Source: Methanobacteriaceae archaeon (GTDB taxonomy: Archaea; Methanobacteriota; Methanobacteria; Methanobacteriales; Methanobacteriaceae). From it: a DNA stretch of 56,691 bases. Within the stretch, counting starts at the first letter, position 1; every line of letters starts with the position of its first letter. Of this stretch, positions 1-7,900 are shown piece after piece. The notes under the pieces were generated by a model. The model saw nothing but the letters and a program-made list of their open reading frames with translations, made no database searches and was not told the DNA's origin. The stretch spans positions 1 through 56,691 of the forward strand of contig JADGNH010000001.1 in the NCBI GenBank assembly GCA_017883605.1. The letters run 5' to 3'. Position numbers and translations under genes: made by a program.

Positions 1-630
1 TATCTTTCTGGATAAACAAACCAGTTCACACGTTCCACAGCGTGTACACTTTGAATTGGCGTAAAACTCAATATTGTAGAATTTATTAAGAATAGGAAGA
101 AGTGGTGATAGCAGTGAAAATGCCGGCATGGGAGCGGTAAAGTTAGTGTCTATTTCCCGGCTTTTTTCTTTATTTATAACAATTTTTTGGATGGAATCCA
201 GTTTATTTTGAACCTCAGATTCCAGATCTGCTATTTCTTCAGCTGTGGCCGGATGCCAATCCTCAAACTTCGGATCGTTACTGGCCATATTCAAAGTAAA
301 ATATGAATCCAAACCTTTATCACTGCTCTTCAATATCTTTTCCACATCAATAAATGCCCTATGCTGGCTGCCTGCTCGTGTTGCCAGTGCAAAAATATAT
401 TCAGCTGATTTTAAGTCTAATTTCTTAAGAAATTTTCTTACCGGAGCGGGGGCCATTGCCAGGTGGATGGGAAAAACGAAACCCACTGTTTTTGCCCTAG
501 TTTCTATCACATCTTTGTCTAAGAAGCTTACCATTGGTATTAGATTAGTTTCTGGAATCCGTTTTTGTAATTCTTTGGCCACGTACAACGAATTCCCGGT
601 GCCTGAAAGATAATAGATTTCTGTACTCAT
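1..630 (-). CDS. EFR1-type ferrodoxin (flavodoxin + ferredoxin), partial
   Basis: Reading the minus strand from ATG at 630 gives an open frame of 210 codons that runs off the left window edge. Residues 1-150 have a flavodoxin-like fold: the start MSTEIYYLSGTGNSLYVAKE carries the SGTGNS phosphate loop that binds FMN. Residues 195-205 carry C-x2-C-x2-C-x3-C, the first half of a bacterial-type 2[4Fe-4S] ferredoxin domain; the second half lies outside. This order, flavodoxin then ferredoxin, is that of the EFR1 family of electron-transfer proteins. The partner reaction is unknown. A flavodoxin gene lies 43 bp upstream on the same strand, so the two are probably cotranscribed. Confidence 0.85.
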   Translation of the reverse strand, partial: MSTEIYYLSGTGNSLYVAKELQKRIPETNLIPMVSFLDKDVIETRAKTVGFVFPIHLAMAPAPVRKFLKKLDLKSAEYIFALATRAGSQHRAFIDVEKILKSSDKGLDSYFTLNMASNDPKFEDWHPATAEEIADLESEVQNKLDSIQKIVINKEKSREIDTNFTAPMPAFSLLSPLLPILNKFYNIEFYANSKCTRCGTCELVCLSRKI

Positions 631-673
631 AATAAAATTCCTTTATTCAATTAGTTTATGACGGAAATGAAAA

Positions 674-1138
674 TCAAAACAGTTTGCTAAATTTTTCAAC
701 CAAATTTGCAGTCTTTTTTTCGGTTTTCCCCCTCCAAACCACGATATCTGTTCCAATGACGGTTCCTCCTTTAGATTCGCATAGTTTTTTCATCTGGGAG
801 ATTGCCTGGTTTCCGCCGGTCCTGTTAAATGGTAAGCCCTTGGTTACGTAACATGCAATCTTTTTATCTTGAAGTGATTGGATCTGCCCTAAATAGGCTT
901 TCATTGCAGGAGCAAGGGAAAATGCGTGTACTGGAGATCCAAAAACCAGTGCATCGTATGCACTGATGTCGGGTTGGGTTTCGAAAGTGATGTTTTTCGA
1001 TCCAGGATGAACTTCACCAGCAGGTATTACTCTATCGATTTCTGCCTCATGCCCATCAGCTACCAGCTTTTCTTTAAGCTTCGTGGCAACAGAAAACGTA
1101 TTTTCGGTTTGGGAATAAACTATAATTCCAATTTTCAT
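674..1138 (-). CDS. flavodoxin family protein
   Basis: A 154-residue protein that should bind FMN and act as a soluble one- or two-electron carrier. Residues 9-14 (SQTENT) form the phosphate-binding loop after the first beta strand, and residues 70-80 (GSPVHAFSLAP) fit the isoalloxazine-side loop. Length is normal for short-chain flavodoxins. The start is ATG at 1138 after an AGGAGG-like site. It precedes the EFR1-type gene on the same strand with a 43 bp gap, which suggests a small redox operon. It could equally be an NAD(P)H-dependent flavin reductase of the same fold. Confidence 0.85.
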   Translation of the reverse strand: MKIGIIVYSQTENTFSVATKLKEKLVADGHEAEIDRVIPAGEVHPGSKNITFETQPDISAYDALVFGSPVHAFSLAPAMKAYLGQIQSLQDKKIACYVTKGLPFNRTGGNQAISQMKKLCESKGGTVIGTDIVVWRGKTEKKTANLVEKFSKLF

Positions 1139-1383
1139 ATCAAATCCTCCTTTAATCCATTATCCGCCAGGATGACTATTTTTTCCCTCACTTTTGTTCA
1201 GTAATATCATTCTTGTAACTCTTGATGAAATATTTTTCTTTTTTTATATGAATTTATGAAAAGCGAAGATCAATCTGCTATTTTATAATGTAATTTTCAA
1301 ATTTTTTATAAGCAAGATAGACCGATGGTATATGCAATATCCATTAAAATGGCTGTCTATCACCAGGAGGAAAGAAAAATGGA

Positions 1384-1624
1384 ATGGGAAAATTGAATGT
1401 TTTTTATGTGACTTCAGAACTTGAATCGGGAACACAACAACCTTTATTGCTTCTGCTTATTTCACCAACGCAACGAAGCTGAATTTAAAGAGTTATTGGA
1501 TAATTATTCATCCGAAAATGAGTCGGACCCTGGTCTCCGTGGTTTTATATCATACGTGACAAAAAATGGATATTATTGTACTGTCTTGAGTAAAGAGGTC
1601 TTAACTTCCTCAACAAATTTTTGA
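1384..1624 (+). pseudogene. small disrupted ORF of unknown function
   Basis: A good Shine-Dalgarno site (AGGAGG, 1365-1370) precedes ATG at 1379 (only five codons) and ATG at 1384, which opens a 32-codon frame ending at 1482. A second frame, open from about 1421 to 1624, continues with a plausible charged segment (EAEFKELLDNYSSENES) and ends in STNF. The two overlapping short frames after one strong ribosome site suggest one small gene broken by a frameshift. No family is recognised, and chance open frames remain possible. Confidence 0.25.
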
Positions 1625-1665
1625 TAGTCTAAAGGGTTAAAAAAAATTAAATAATAGGTTAAAAG

Positions 1666-2241
1666 TTAAATAATAATTATAAGCTCTTTAACCATAACAG
1701 TCCTTTTTGGATTATTATAGAACCCATTTTTAAGATAAAAACTTTCAGCAGGTATTTCTTTGTTGGTTAACAAGGTTAAACGAGTGTAGACTTCCCCAGC
1801 AAGGCTTTCTGCTACATAATCCAATAGCTTGGTTCCAATTCCATTTCCCTGTCTCTCATTTTCCACGTAGAATTCGTCAACAAAGAATTCTTTTCCCATC
1901 CACCAGGACCTCTTATGCCCAAAACAGACCGCGATGATATCTGAGTCCTCACAAGCGACAAACCCTTCAAAAACAGGATTTTCAATTAGTTCACTCAAAT
2001 AATCTCTGGCCTGATCAAAGGATATCCAGTCATCATACCAGGGATCCGCTCTAAACACTTTTCTGAATAATTCCACGCATTTATCCAGGTCCTCCAGGTC
2101 GAATCTCATGATATCCAGTTCTTCATCCCTATAAACCAATTCTGTTGCCTTTAATACCCTTGTATGGGGGAAAAAATGTGAAAAATGCTCTGAAATTTGG
2201 CCAGGTGAAAAATGCTCTTTAACCGATGATTTTATAGACAT
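1666..2241 (-). CDS. GNAT family N-acetyltransferase
   Basis: A 191-residue protein expected to transfer the acetyl group of acetyl-CoA to an amine. The acetyl-CoA pyrophosphate loop is QGNGIG at residues 131-136, preceded by a beta strand (FFVDEFYVE), and AESFYLKNGF at 165-174 is the usual C-terminal GNAT segment. The N-terminal 40 residues are not typical and may hold a separate element. It follows a MarR-type regulator on the same strand, with a perfect palindrome in the 57 bp between them, so its expression is probably linked to that regulator. The substrate cannot be read from the sequence. Confidence 0.85.
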   Translation of the reverse strand: MSIKSSVKEHFSPGQISEHFSHFFPHTRVLKATELVYRDEELDIMRFDLEDLDKCVELFRKVFRADPWYDDWISFDQARDYLSELIENPVFEGFVACEDSDIIAVCFGHKRSWWMGKEFFVDEFYVENERQGNGIGTKLLDYVAESLAGEVYTRLTLLTNKEIPAESFYLKNGFYNNPKRTVMVKELIIII

Positions 2242-2263
2242 CTGAATCTCTCCTTTAAAAGTA

Positions 2264-2288
2264 TAACAGTTTAGTAGCTAAACTGTTA
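2264..2288. promoter_or_regulatory. perfect palindrome, candidate MarR operator
   Basis: Inverted repeat with 11 bp arms, TAACAGTTTAG and CTAAACTGTTA, separated by TAG. It lies in the short gap between the marR-type gene and the acetyltransferase gene. Size and symmetry fit a winged-helix dimer site. As RNA it could also fold into a hairpin, so an intercistronic processing or attenuation role is the alternative. Confidence 0.55.
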
Positions 2289-2298
2289 ATTAAAATAA

Positions 2299-2778
2299 TT
2301 ATTCCATTTCCCTTAAAAAGGTGTCGATAAAATCTTCCATCTTGCCCAGGATCTGAAGAAAAGAATCTATCTTTTCTGGTGTAAAAGTCTCTAAATAATC
2401 AATGAACTCCGTTTCCATCCTTTTATGCCATTCATCCTGAAGTTCAAATGCTGTCCATCCCTTTTCTGTGAGGGATATAATTATTTCCTTTCCGTATTTT
2501 TCATTCCGTTCCTTATTGATGAAACCTTTCTCATAAAGCTTATTTACCACCTGTGAGACTGCACCTTTGGTAATGCCAAACTTTTCACTCAATACCGTGA
2601 CTTTATTCCCGTAACCATTTCCAACAGCCTCTATAACATGAAGTTCAGAAGGATAAAGCTTTTCTCCCTCTCCAATATCAATGCTCACCTTCTCCAACTC
2701 GTGGAACTTTTTAGTAATCCTCAAAAAAAGAACCATTATTTTGAATAAAGCTTCAGAGGCAATTTCATTATTTTTCAT
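2299..2778 (-). CDS. MarR family transcriptional regulator
   Basis: A 159-residue one-domain regulator. The winged helix-turn-helix spans roughly residues 45-110, with the recognition part EKFGITKGAVSQVVNKLYEKG followed by the wing (NEKYGKEIIISLTEKG). Flanking helices at both ends would form the dimer interface usual in MarR proteins, which respond to small phenolic or oxidative signals. It is the first gene of a likely two-gene unit with the acetyltransferase. A five-fold 20 bp repeat lies just upstream and a perfect palindrome just downstream, both candidates for its own binding sites. The ligand is unknown. Confidence 0.9.
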   Translation of the reverse strand: MKNNEIASEALFKIMVLFLRITKKFHELEKVSIDIGEGEKLYPSELHVIEAVGNGYGNKVTVLSEKFGITKGAVSQVVNKLYEKGFINKERNEKYGKEIIISLTEKGWTAFELQDEWHKRMETEFIDYLETFTPEKIDSFLQILGKMEDFIDTFLREME

Positions 2779-2805
2779 TCTATTTCACTCTTATCCTATT
2801 ATTAG

Positions 2806-2900
2806 AAAGGTCTTATCTCCTCTATATAGGTCATTTTATCAACTTATAGGTCATTTAACTAATTTATAAGACATTTTATTAACTCATAAGTCCTCTATTA
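2806..2900. repeat. five direct repeats of exactly 20 bp upstream of marR
   Basis: The core (A/T)TA(A/T)(A/G)G followed by TC or AC recurs with its last G at 2810, 2830, 2850, 2870 and 2890, always 20 bp apart; copies two to four read TATAGGTCATTT, TATAGGTCATTT and TATAAGACATTT. Twenty base pairs is close to two helical turns, so all copies face the same side of the DNA. The array lies 30-120 bp upstream of the marR-type start codon. Confidence 0.6.
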
Positions 2901-2948
2901 TTAAAATCATTCTATAAATCACTTAAATTATTTTCTATAATCGCCAAG

Positions 2949-3740
2949 CTAAAAGCTTAATGGTTCAACACCATCCGGCAGGGTTTTATCATTAATCCAA
3001 CTCCTTAAGACGCTGTTAAAAAGTTCTGGTGACTCTATATTCCATAAATGGCCCACTTTCAAGGCCGTGTAAGCTTTTGAATTTGGGAGAACGTTGGTTA
3101 GATCCCTGGCAGATTCCTTTATGATTTGGTAGTCTTTTTCCCCGGCCATTACCAGCACCGGTGCCTCGGCCTTCTCCAGGCCAGCAGGCAGTTTAAACAG
3201 CATATTTTCTTTGAGGATCCTGTTCAGTGAATTTGGTCTGATTAGACGTGTGGATTCCTTGAACTCATTAAAAAGGCTTTTTGGCATGTTATACATTCGC
3301 ATGTTGGCCTTTATAAAAAAATCAGTGTCTTTCACCGGTTCATAAGCCTTAATCAAATAATCAAGGAGCTTTAAAAATGTTTCGGTATGGGGAATGGTGT
3401 GCACCAGGGTTCCGCTGATTAAAGCGTGATCCACCACTTCCGGAGCTGTGCTTAAAATCTGGACAATGATCTGGGCTCCCAGGGATATTCCCACAAGATG
3501 CGCCTTTCCGCCGTGCGCCTGACTTCGGATAATATCAACTATCATTTCTGCGGCGCCCTGTATGGTGAAGGGTTTTATCTCTATGCTTTTTCCGTGCTCT
3601 GGAAGGTCAGGGACAATGCAATGGTAATCTTTGAATGCTTCTAGTTGTTTGTCCCACATCCAACCGGCTATTCCACCGCCGTGGAGAAATATTATGGTTT
3701 TATCGTTGTTTTGACCGGTTTGTTTTAGGTAGAGATTCAT
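2949..3740 (-). CDS. alpha/beta hydrolase
   Basis: A protein of about 263 residues with the alpha/beta hydrolase fold. The oxyanion-hole motif HGGG follows strand beta-3 (IIFLHGGG), the nucleophile elbow is G-I-S-L-G (serine about residue 86 from this start), the acid is probably the Asp of AGEKD, and the histidine is in KVGHLW near the C-terminus. The frame stays open to an ATG at 3773, but the extra 11 residues precede the conserved start MNLYLKQTG, so ATG at 3740 is chosen; neither start has a clear ribosome site. It is divergent from the ArsR-type gene at 3886. The substrate is unknown; esterases and C-C hydrolases share this pattern. Confidence 0.85.
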   Translation of the reverse strand: MNLYLKQTGQNNDKTIIFLHGGGIAGWMWDKQLEAFKDYHCIVPDLPEHGKSIEIKPFTIQGAAEMIVDIIRSQAHGGKAHLVGISLGAQIIVQILSTAPEVVDHALISGTLVHTIPHTETFLKLLDYLIKAYEPVKDTDFFIKANMRMYNMPKSLFNEFKESTRLIRPNSLNRILKENMLFKLPAGLEKAEAPVLVMAGEKDYQIIKESARDLTNVLPNSKAYTALKVGHLWNIESPELFNSVLRSWINDKTLPDGVEPLSF

Positions 3741-3885
3741 GATATTGGCTCTTATTGGTATAGTAATATACAATTAATTTTAATATTATCCTCGTCGAAC
3801 ACAAAATCTTTTATATAGAATATCATATAACTTAATTATCACTTCGATAGTTATCAAATTATAAAATAAATAGGACTATACAAAA

Positions 3886-4188
3886 ATGGATTCAAAAAAA
3901 ATGGTCAAGGTGTTTAAAGCCCTTTCAAACCAGAACAGGTTAGAGTTATACCTTAAAATAGCTGAAAAGCATGAAACAAGTTACAAAACATATGAGGGCT
4001 GTTTTATAAACGATATTGCTAAATCACTGAATATCGGTGCCCCTACTGTTTCACATCACCTGAAAGAATTGTCCAACGCTGAATTAATCTTCACCGAAAG
4101 AAAAGGCAAATATTTAGTGGCAAGGGTTAATGAAGAGATGGTTAAGGAAGTTAATGAACTTTTAAAGCTGCAGCACGGTAAATCTTAA
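3886..4188 (+). CDS. ArsR-type winged-helix regulator
   Basis: A 100-residue regulator made of one winged helix-turn-helix. KALSNQNRLELYLKIAE is the typical ArsR first helix, ISKSLNIGAPTVSHHLKEL-like residues (about 50-66) form the HTH, and FTERKGKYLVARV is the wing. No metal-binding cysteine pair of the ELCVCDL type is visible, so it is unlikely to be a classical arsenic or metal sensor. It is divergent from the hydrolase and precedes a flavodoxin and a nitroreductase on the same strand, which may be its targets. TTATC-N5-GATAG at about 3836-3850 could be an operator. Confidence 0.85.
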   Translation: MDSKKMVKVFKALSNQNRLELYLKIAEKHETSYKTYEGCFINDIAKSLNIGAPTVSHHLKELSNAELIFTERKGKYLVARVNEEMVKEVNELLKLQHGKS

Positions 4189-4268
4189 TTTTTTATCATT
4201 ACAGTTCGAAAGTATTATCAAATTAAAAAACTTTAAATTATCATTTAAGAGAATGAGGTGATTAAAAA

Positions 4269-4721
4269 ATGAAAACAGCAATAATTTACAAATCCGTACA
4301 CCATGGAAACACGAAAAAAATCGCTAAAGTAATGGCAGATGTTTTAGAAGCAGAATTATTGGATCTTAAGGATGCTAATAGTGATATAATTAGAGAATAC
4401 GACTTAATTGGCTTTGGCTCCGGAATATATTTTTATAAACCCCATAAAAAGTTGAGAAGGTTTATTGAAGGTTTGGATAAGGTGGAAAACAAAAAAGCCT
4501 TTGTATTTTCAACCAGTGGCGCAGGAAAACCTGAATTTAACAAATGGTTAAAGGAAAAATTAGCTGATAAAGGTTTTGAAATCATGGGAGAGTTTCACTG
4601 CAAAGGATTCGATACTTATGGCCTTACTAAACTTATTGGCGGCATAAATAAAGGAAGACCTAATGAAGAAGACCTTAAAAATGCAGAAAATTTTGCAAAT
4701 GGTTTAAAGGAAAAAATATAA
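4269..4721 (+). CDS. flavodoxin family protein
   Basis: A 150-residue flavodoxin. Residues 8-19 (KSVHHGNTKKIA) form the FMN phosphate loop in the variant with HHGNT, and GFGSGIYFYKPHKKLRRF fits the second flavin loop followed by a basic helix. It starts after GAGGTGATTAAAAA, a strong ribosome site. It is followed 55 bp later by a nitroreductase-family gene on the same strand; a flavodoxin with a flavin reductase makes sense as a small electron-transfer unit, but the physiological partner is not shown. Confidence 0.88.
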   Translation: MKTAIIYKSVHHGNTKKIAKVMADVLEAELLDLKDANSDIIREYDLIGFGSGIYFYKPHKKLRRFIEGLDKVENKKAFVFSTSGAGKPEFNKWLKEKLADKGFEIMGEFHCKGFDTYGLTKLIGGINKGRPNEEDLKNAENFANGLKEKI

Positions 4722-4776
4722 TTTTTGAACTAAGAAAAAGAGAAAAATATAATTTTAACTTAAAAAAGGTGAAAAA

Positions 4777-5532
4777 ATGGAAAAAACAGATCTTTACCCC
4801 ACAATATTCCGGCGAAAGTCAGTTAGAAGGTATGATTTAACTCCCCTGGATGAAAGTACCCTGGCAGAGATTTCAGAGTATATGGACAATTTAAAACCCA
4901 TGTACAGCGATATTAAAACGGAATTGAAGATTATCGGCCCGGATGATGTTAAAAGAAGGATGATGAGAAAGGCACCACACTATATAGCCGTATTTTCCGA
5001 AGCCAGAGAAGGCCATTTAACCAATGTGGGATTTATGGTGCAGCAGATGGACCTGTTCTTATCAGCCAACAACATAGGAAGCTGCTGGCAGGGGATCCCC
5101 CAGCCGACTAAAGAAGTATTAAAAAGTTCGGACCTCGAATTCATAATTTTAATGCCCTTCGGTAGGCCCGCAGAACCACTGCACCGAGATAGTGTCTCTG
5201 AATTTAAGAGGAAACATCTCCAAAAGATAAGTGACGTTGCCGGTGCAGAGGATTTAATGGAAGCGGCCCGTATGGCCCCATCCGCAGGCAATGGCCAGCC
5301 CTGGTTCTTCACCGGTGATGAAAGCATAATACACGCTTATTCTGTTAAACCAAGCTTCATAAGGGGATTGCTGGTTAAAAAGTACATCCCTATAGATGTG
5401 GGTATCGCCATTTACCATCTAAAGCTGGCAGCAGAACATTTCGGTAAGAAGGCTGAAATTGTGTTTAATAAACCAGCAGAGAATCCTCCCAAGGGATATG
5501 AGTATGTGGCCAGTTTGAGGCTAAACAGGTGA
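4777..5532 (+). CDS. nitroreductase family protein (TM1586-like)
   Basis: A 251-residue protein with two related halves. Residues 9-20 (IFRRKSVRRYDL) are the FMN-contacting start of nitroreductases, and the second half contains LMEAARMAPSAGNGQPW, the matching internal motif. This two-half, monomer-like architecture with the catalytic site formed inside one chain fits the TM1586-type branch rather than the dimeric NfsA/NfsB type. The predicted activity is FMN-dependent NAD(P)H or F420-type reduction of an unknown compound. The ribosome site AAAGGTGA precedes ATG at 4777. It shares strand and spacing with the preceding flavodoxin. Confidence 0.85.
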   Translation: MEKTDLYPTIFRRKSVRRYDLTPLDESTLAEISEYMDNLKPMYSDIKTELKIIGPDDVKRRMMRKAPHYIAVFSEAREGHLTNVGFMVQQMDLFLSANNIGSCWQGIPQPTKEVLKSSDLEFIILMPFGRPAEPLHRDSVSEFKRKHLQKISDVAGAEDLMEAARMAPSAGNGQPWFFTGDESIIHAYSVKPSFIRGLLVKKYIPIDVGIAIYHLKLAAEHFGKKAEIVFNKPAENPPKGYEYVASLRLNR

Positions 5533-5837
5533 ACAGATAAACAAGTAGGAAAACAAATAACTGTTTAAAATTATTTAACTTAATTTTTTAATTGTTCCAT
5601 TCTACAATATGTTCCCTTTTTTAATTTTCCTTTATTTTATAAATTGTTTCCCTTCACTTTCCTTTATAAATTGTTTCCCTCAGTTTTTTGCCTTATTAAG
5701 TTCCAGAATTTATGGGTCTTCATGTCCCGGGTTGAAGTTGGTTTTCATATAAAGTTTGAAGTTGGTTTTCGCAAATTTCAAAAACTTTATATAATAGTTA
5801 GTTAGATAAAACTATATATTTAGTGAAGGTGAACCAC
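5533..5837. repeat. intergenic repeats and promoter of the MarR-type gene
   Basis: No gene is seen here. TTTATAAATTGTTTCCCT occurs twice, 27 bp apart (about 5637 and 5662). TTGAAGTTGGTTTTC occurs twice, 24 bp apart (5732-5746 and 5756-5770). A TATA box (ACTTTATATAATAG, about 5784-5797) overlaps the imperfect inverted repeat ATAGTT-N10-AACTAT at 5794-5815, which suits autoregulation by the MarR protein encoded next. Confidence 0.5.
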
Positions 5838-6263
5838 ATGAATCAGGAGCTTGAACTGGTAGAAGCAATTGATAAATTAAGCGGATTGACCCAAACATTC
5901 CAAACACAGCTTCTTAGTGGAGATTTAAAGGAATATACCCTAAGACAACTCTATTATATTGAATTAATTAATAAACACCAGGTTATAGGCGTTTCTGAAA
6001 TAGCAAAGATGCTGGATGTCCAAAAATCAACCGTTTCCATAGCTATTAACCAGCTGATAGACCGGGGAATTATAACTAAGGTCCAGTCAAACACCGATAA
6101 ACGCTTTTATTTCCTTGAACTGACACCAAAAGGCAAAGATATAATGAAAACGCATATGAAGGTCCATAGAGATGCGATTAAACAAATTTTAAAGATTTTA
6201 GATAAAGAAGAAGTTGATATTTTCATTAAAATTGTAAATAAAATTACGGCGTCAAAATTATAA
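5838..6263 (+). CDS. MarR family transcriptional regulator
   Basis: A 141-residue one-domain regulator. The central winged helix is ISEIAKMLDVQKSTVSIAIN-like (about residues 50-68), followed by DRGIITKVQSNTDKRFYFLELTPKG, the classical MarR wing and its trailing segment. ATG at 5838 is preferred over the in-frame GTG at 5823 because the ribosome site AAGGTGA (5826-5832) lies between them. No target gene is next to it: about 470 bp of empty DNA follows. An inverted repeat overlaps the promoter, so it probably represses itself. Confidence 0.88.
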   Translation: MNQELELVEAIDKLSGLTQTFQTQLLSGDLKEYTLRQLYYIELINKHQVIGVSEIAKMLDVQKSTVSIAINQLIDRGIITKVQSNTDKRFYFLELTPKGKDIMKTHMKVHRDAIKQILKILDKEEVDIFIKIVNKITASKL

Positions 6264-6735
6264 ATCTTCAGGAGAAATTTTCTTACATAGCATGATTGGC
6301 ACAGGAAACCAAAATAGGCAGGCAATAAAAACTAAAAATAGTATCTAATTTTTTTTATAAGTATAATTACCCATAATTATATTGCTAAGTAAACATATAA
6401 TATAAGTACAAAATAAAGTTTGATTATTTTTACATATCTATTTATATCTAAATTTTCGTAAATTAACTAAAAATCGTAAAATAAATATTTGTTTAGTAAA
6501 ATAAATTTCTTTAATACTTAATTTCCAGGGTTATGAACCTATAATTCAAATTTAATACAGTATTTAAAATAAATTGAATACGTAGATATATTTTTATATT
6601 TGAATGAATTCATTACTTTAATTGCCCTAAAAACTTCAAAAATTAGATGTTTGACGATAATTCGGATGGGATAAATCTTTAACGGTCCCATTATCTAAGA
6701 TTAAAATAATGTAGAATAATAGAGGAGAGGCCGAT
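6264..6735. other. gene-free AT-rich gap
   Basis: About 470 bp without a convincing reading frame or structured RNA on either strand. The last 60 bp form the promoter and GAGGAG ribosome site of the TFE gene. Nothing else is supported. Confidence 0.5.
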
Positions 6736-7248
6736 ATGCTAAGTGATCCAATAGTTCAGGAAATTTTAATGGATGTAACCGATGATGAAGAAAGCAGTGT
6801 TTCTATCATTGAATGTATATTGAAAGGTAAAACAATTGACTTAGAAATTGCAGAAGAAACCGAAATAAAGTTAAACACCGTAAGAAAAGTTTTATATAAA
6901 CTATACGATGTAGGGATAGCTACTTACAAGAAAAGCAATGATCCAGAAACCAACAGGTACATTTACAGCTGGAATTTTGAACAAGAGAAGGTATCCGAAA
7001 TAATAAACAAAAAATATGAAAAGTTCTCAGAAGAAATTGAGAAATCCATTAAGTACGAAGAAGAAAACATGTTCTTCGCCTGCAAGGCCAATGGCCACCG
7101 ATACAAATTTGAAAACGCATCTGAAAACAACTTCGCATGTCCCCAATGTGGTGGGTCACTTGAATATCAGGACAACTCGACCATAATAATGGAACTATTA
7201 AAGGAGAAGGCCGCCTGTATATCTAAGGGAAAAATTAAAGAGATATAA
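6736..7248 (+). CDS. tfe: transcription factor E, alpha subunit (TFE)
   Basis: A 170-residue homologue of the N-terminal part of eukaryotic TFIIE-alpha. It stabilises the open complex by contacting the RNA polymerase clamp and the non-template strand. Residues 1-90 form the extended winged helix (DLEIAEETEIKLNTVRKVLYKLYD followed by the wing RYIYSWNF), residues 90-115 are a charged helix linker, and residues 115-150 are a zinc ribbon. In the ribbon the second pair is CPQC but the first is C-x4-H (CKANGH), so the zinc site looks like three Cys and one His. The gene stands alone with a strong GAGGAG ribosome site. Confidence 0.92.
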   Translation: MLSDPIVQEILMDVTDDEESSVSIIECILKGKTIDLEIAEETEIKLNTVRKVLYKLYDVGIATYKKSNDPETNRYIYSWNFEQEKVSEIINKKYEKFSEEIEKSIKYEEENMFFACKANGHRYKFENASENNFACPQCGGSLEYQDNSTIIMELLKEKAACISKGKIKEI

Positions 7249-7393
7249 TTAGTTATTTATTAATGAAATTAATTTTTAACAAATGATCTTAATTTTAAGG
7301 GCTAGTAGCAGGTAAATATTGAAAATAAACATTTTTTGTTTTTCCTAAAGAAATTTTTGATTTAAAGTAAGGGATAATCATTTGAATACACAA

Positions 7394-7425
7394 TGTAGAA
7401 CACTCCACAAAAGTGTAGAACACTC
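7394..7425. repeat. paired 12 bp repeat TGTAGAACACTC
   Basis: TGTAGAACACTC occurs at 7394-7405 and 7414-7425, exactly 20 bp apart. It lies about 200 bp upstream of the small CxxC protein gene and about 150 bp after TFE, in otherwise gene-free DNA. The spacing of two helical turns suggests a protein-binding site. Confidence 0.45.
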
Positions 7426-7499
7426 AACGAAGGACCCTTATAATGAAGCGAATAGATAAAAAGGGAACTTAAAAACGGCTTTTCGTTATAATTGTAAAT

Positions 7500-7627
7500 A
7501 CTTAGATGAAAGGATGATATTAAAGAAATCATTCCCCCAGTATAAACGCAGCCTGCAAAGGAGTTACAAATATAAGTATTCTCTCAGGTGACGATCACCA
7601 AAGAAGGTTTCCCAGGGAAGTGATAAA
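7500..7627 (+). other. possible structured leader of a small gene
   Basis: The 130 bp before the 51-residue gene are richer in GC than the surroundings and contain short perfect stems: GGTGA-CGA-TCACC at 7587-7599 and TTCCC-AGG-GAA just before the start codon. A TATA-like GTTATAATTG lies near 7485-7495. A folded 5' leader is possible, but no known riboswitch class is recognised. Confidence 0.3.
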
Positions 7628-7783
7628 ATGAGCGATTTAATCCATGCTGTAGATAAAGGAACGATGATTGATACTAAAACAGCCAAAAAATTTATTAAAT
7701 GTGTCAAATGTGGATTTATGGTCTTAAAATCAGAGATATATGATAAGTACGATGACGGGATCCTTGAGTTACCTGTTAAATAA
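7628..7783 (+). CDS. 51-residue CxxC protein of unknown function
   Basis: ATG at 7628 follows AGGGAAGTGATAAA and opens a 51-codon frame ending in TAA at 7783. Residues 23-29 read IKCVKCG, one zinc-knuckle half (C-x2-C), followed by FMVLKSEIYDKYDDG and the tail ILELPVK. One C-x2-C would need a second chain to complete a four-Cys zinc site, so a dimer or a partner protein is likely. Codon choice and charge pattern look like a genuine protein. It has a long, repeat-bearing upstream region and no neighbour within 100 bp. The family is not recognised. Confidence 0.6.
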   Translation: MSDLIHAVDKGTMIDTKTAKKFIKCVKCGFMVLKSEIYDKYDDGILELPVK

Positions 7784-7900
7784 TAATTTTAATTCATGTT
7801 TCATGTATCAAATTAAATTTTAAACTTCAAAAAATTTAATATTCACATTCTATTGAATCAGCAAAGGCGTGCCGTTGCTAAAGAAGGAATTTAAAATGAT

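Noticed and set aside
5732..5770. Paired TTGAAGTTGGTTTTC as a possible CRISPR fragment or phage attachment site
   Set aside because: Only two copies 24 bp apart, no spacer pattern, no integrase or tRNA nearby; fits the local tandem duplication habit.
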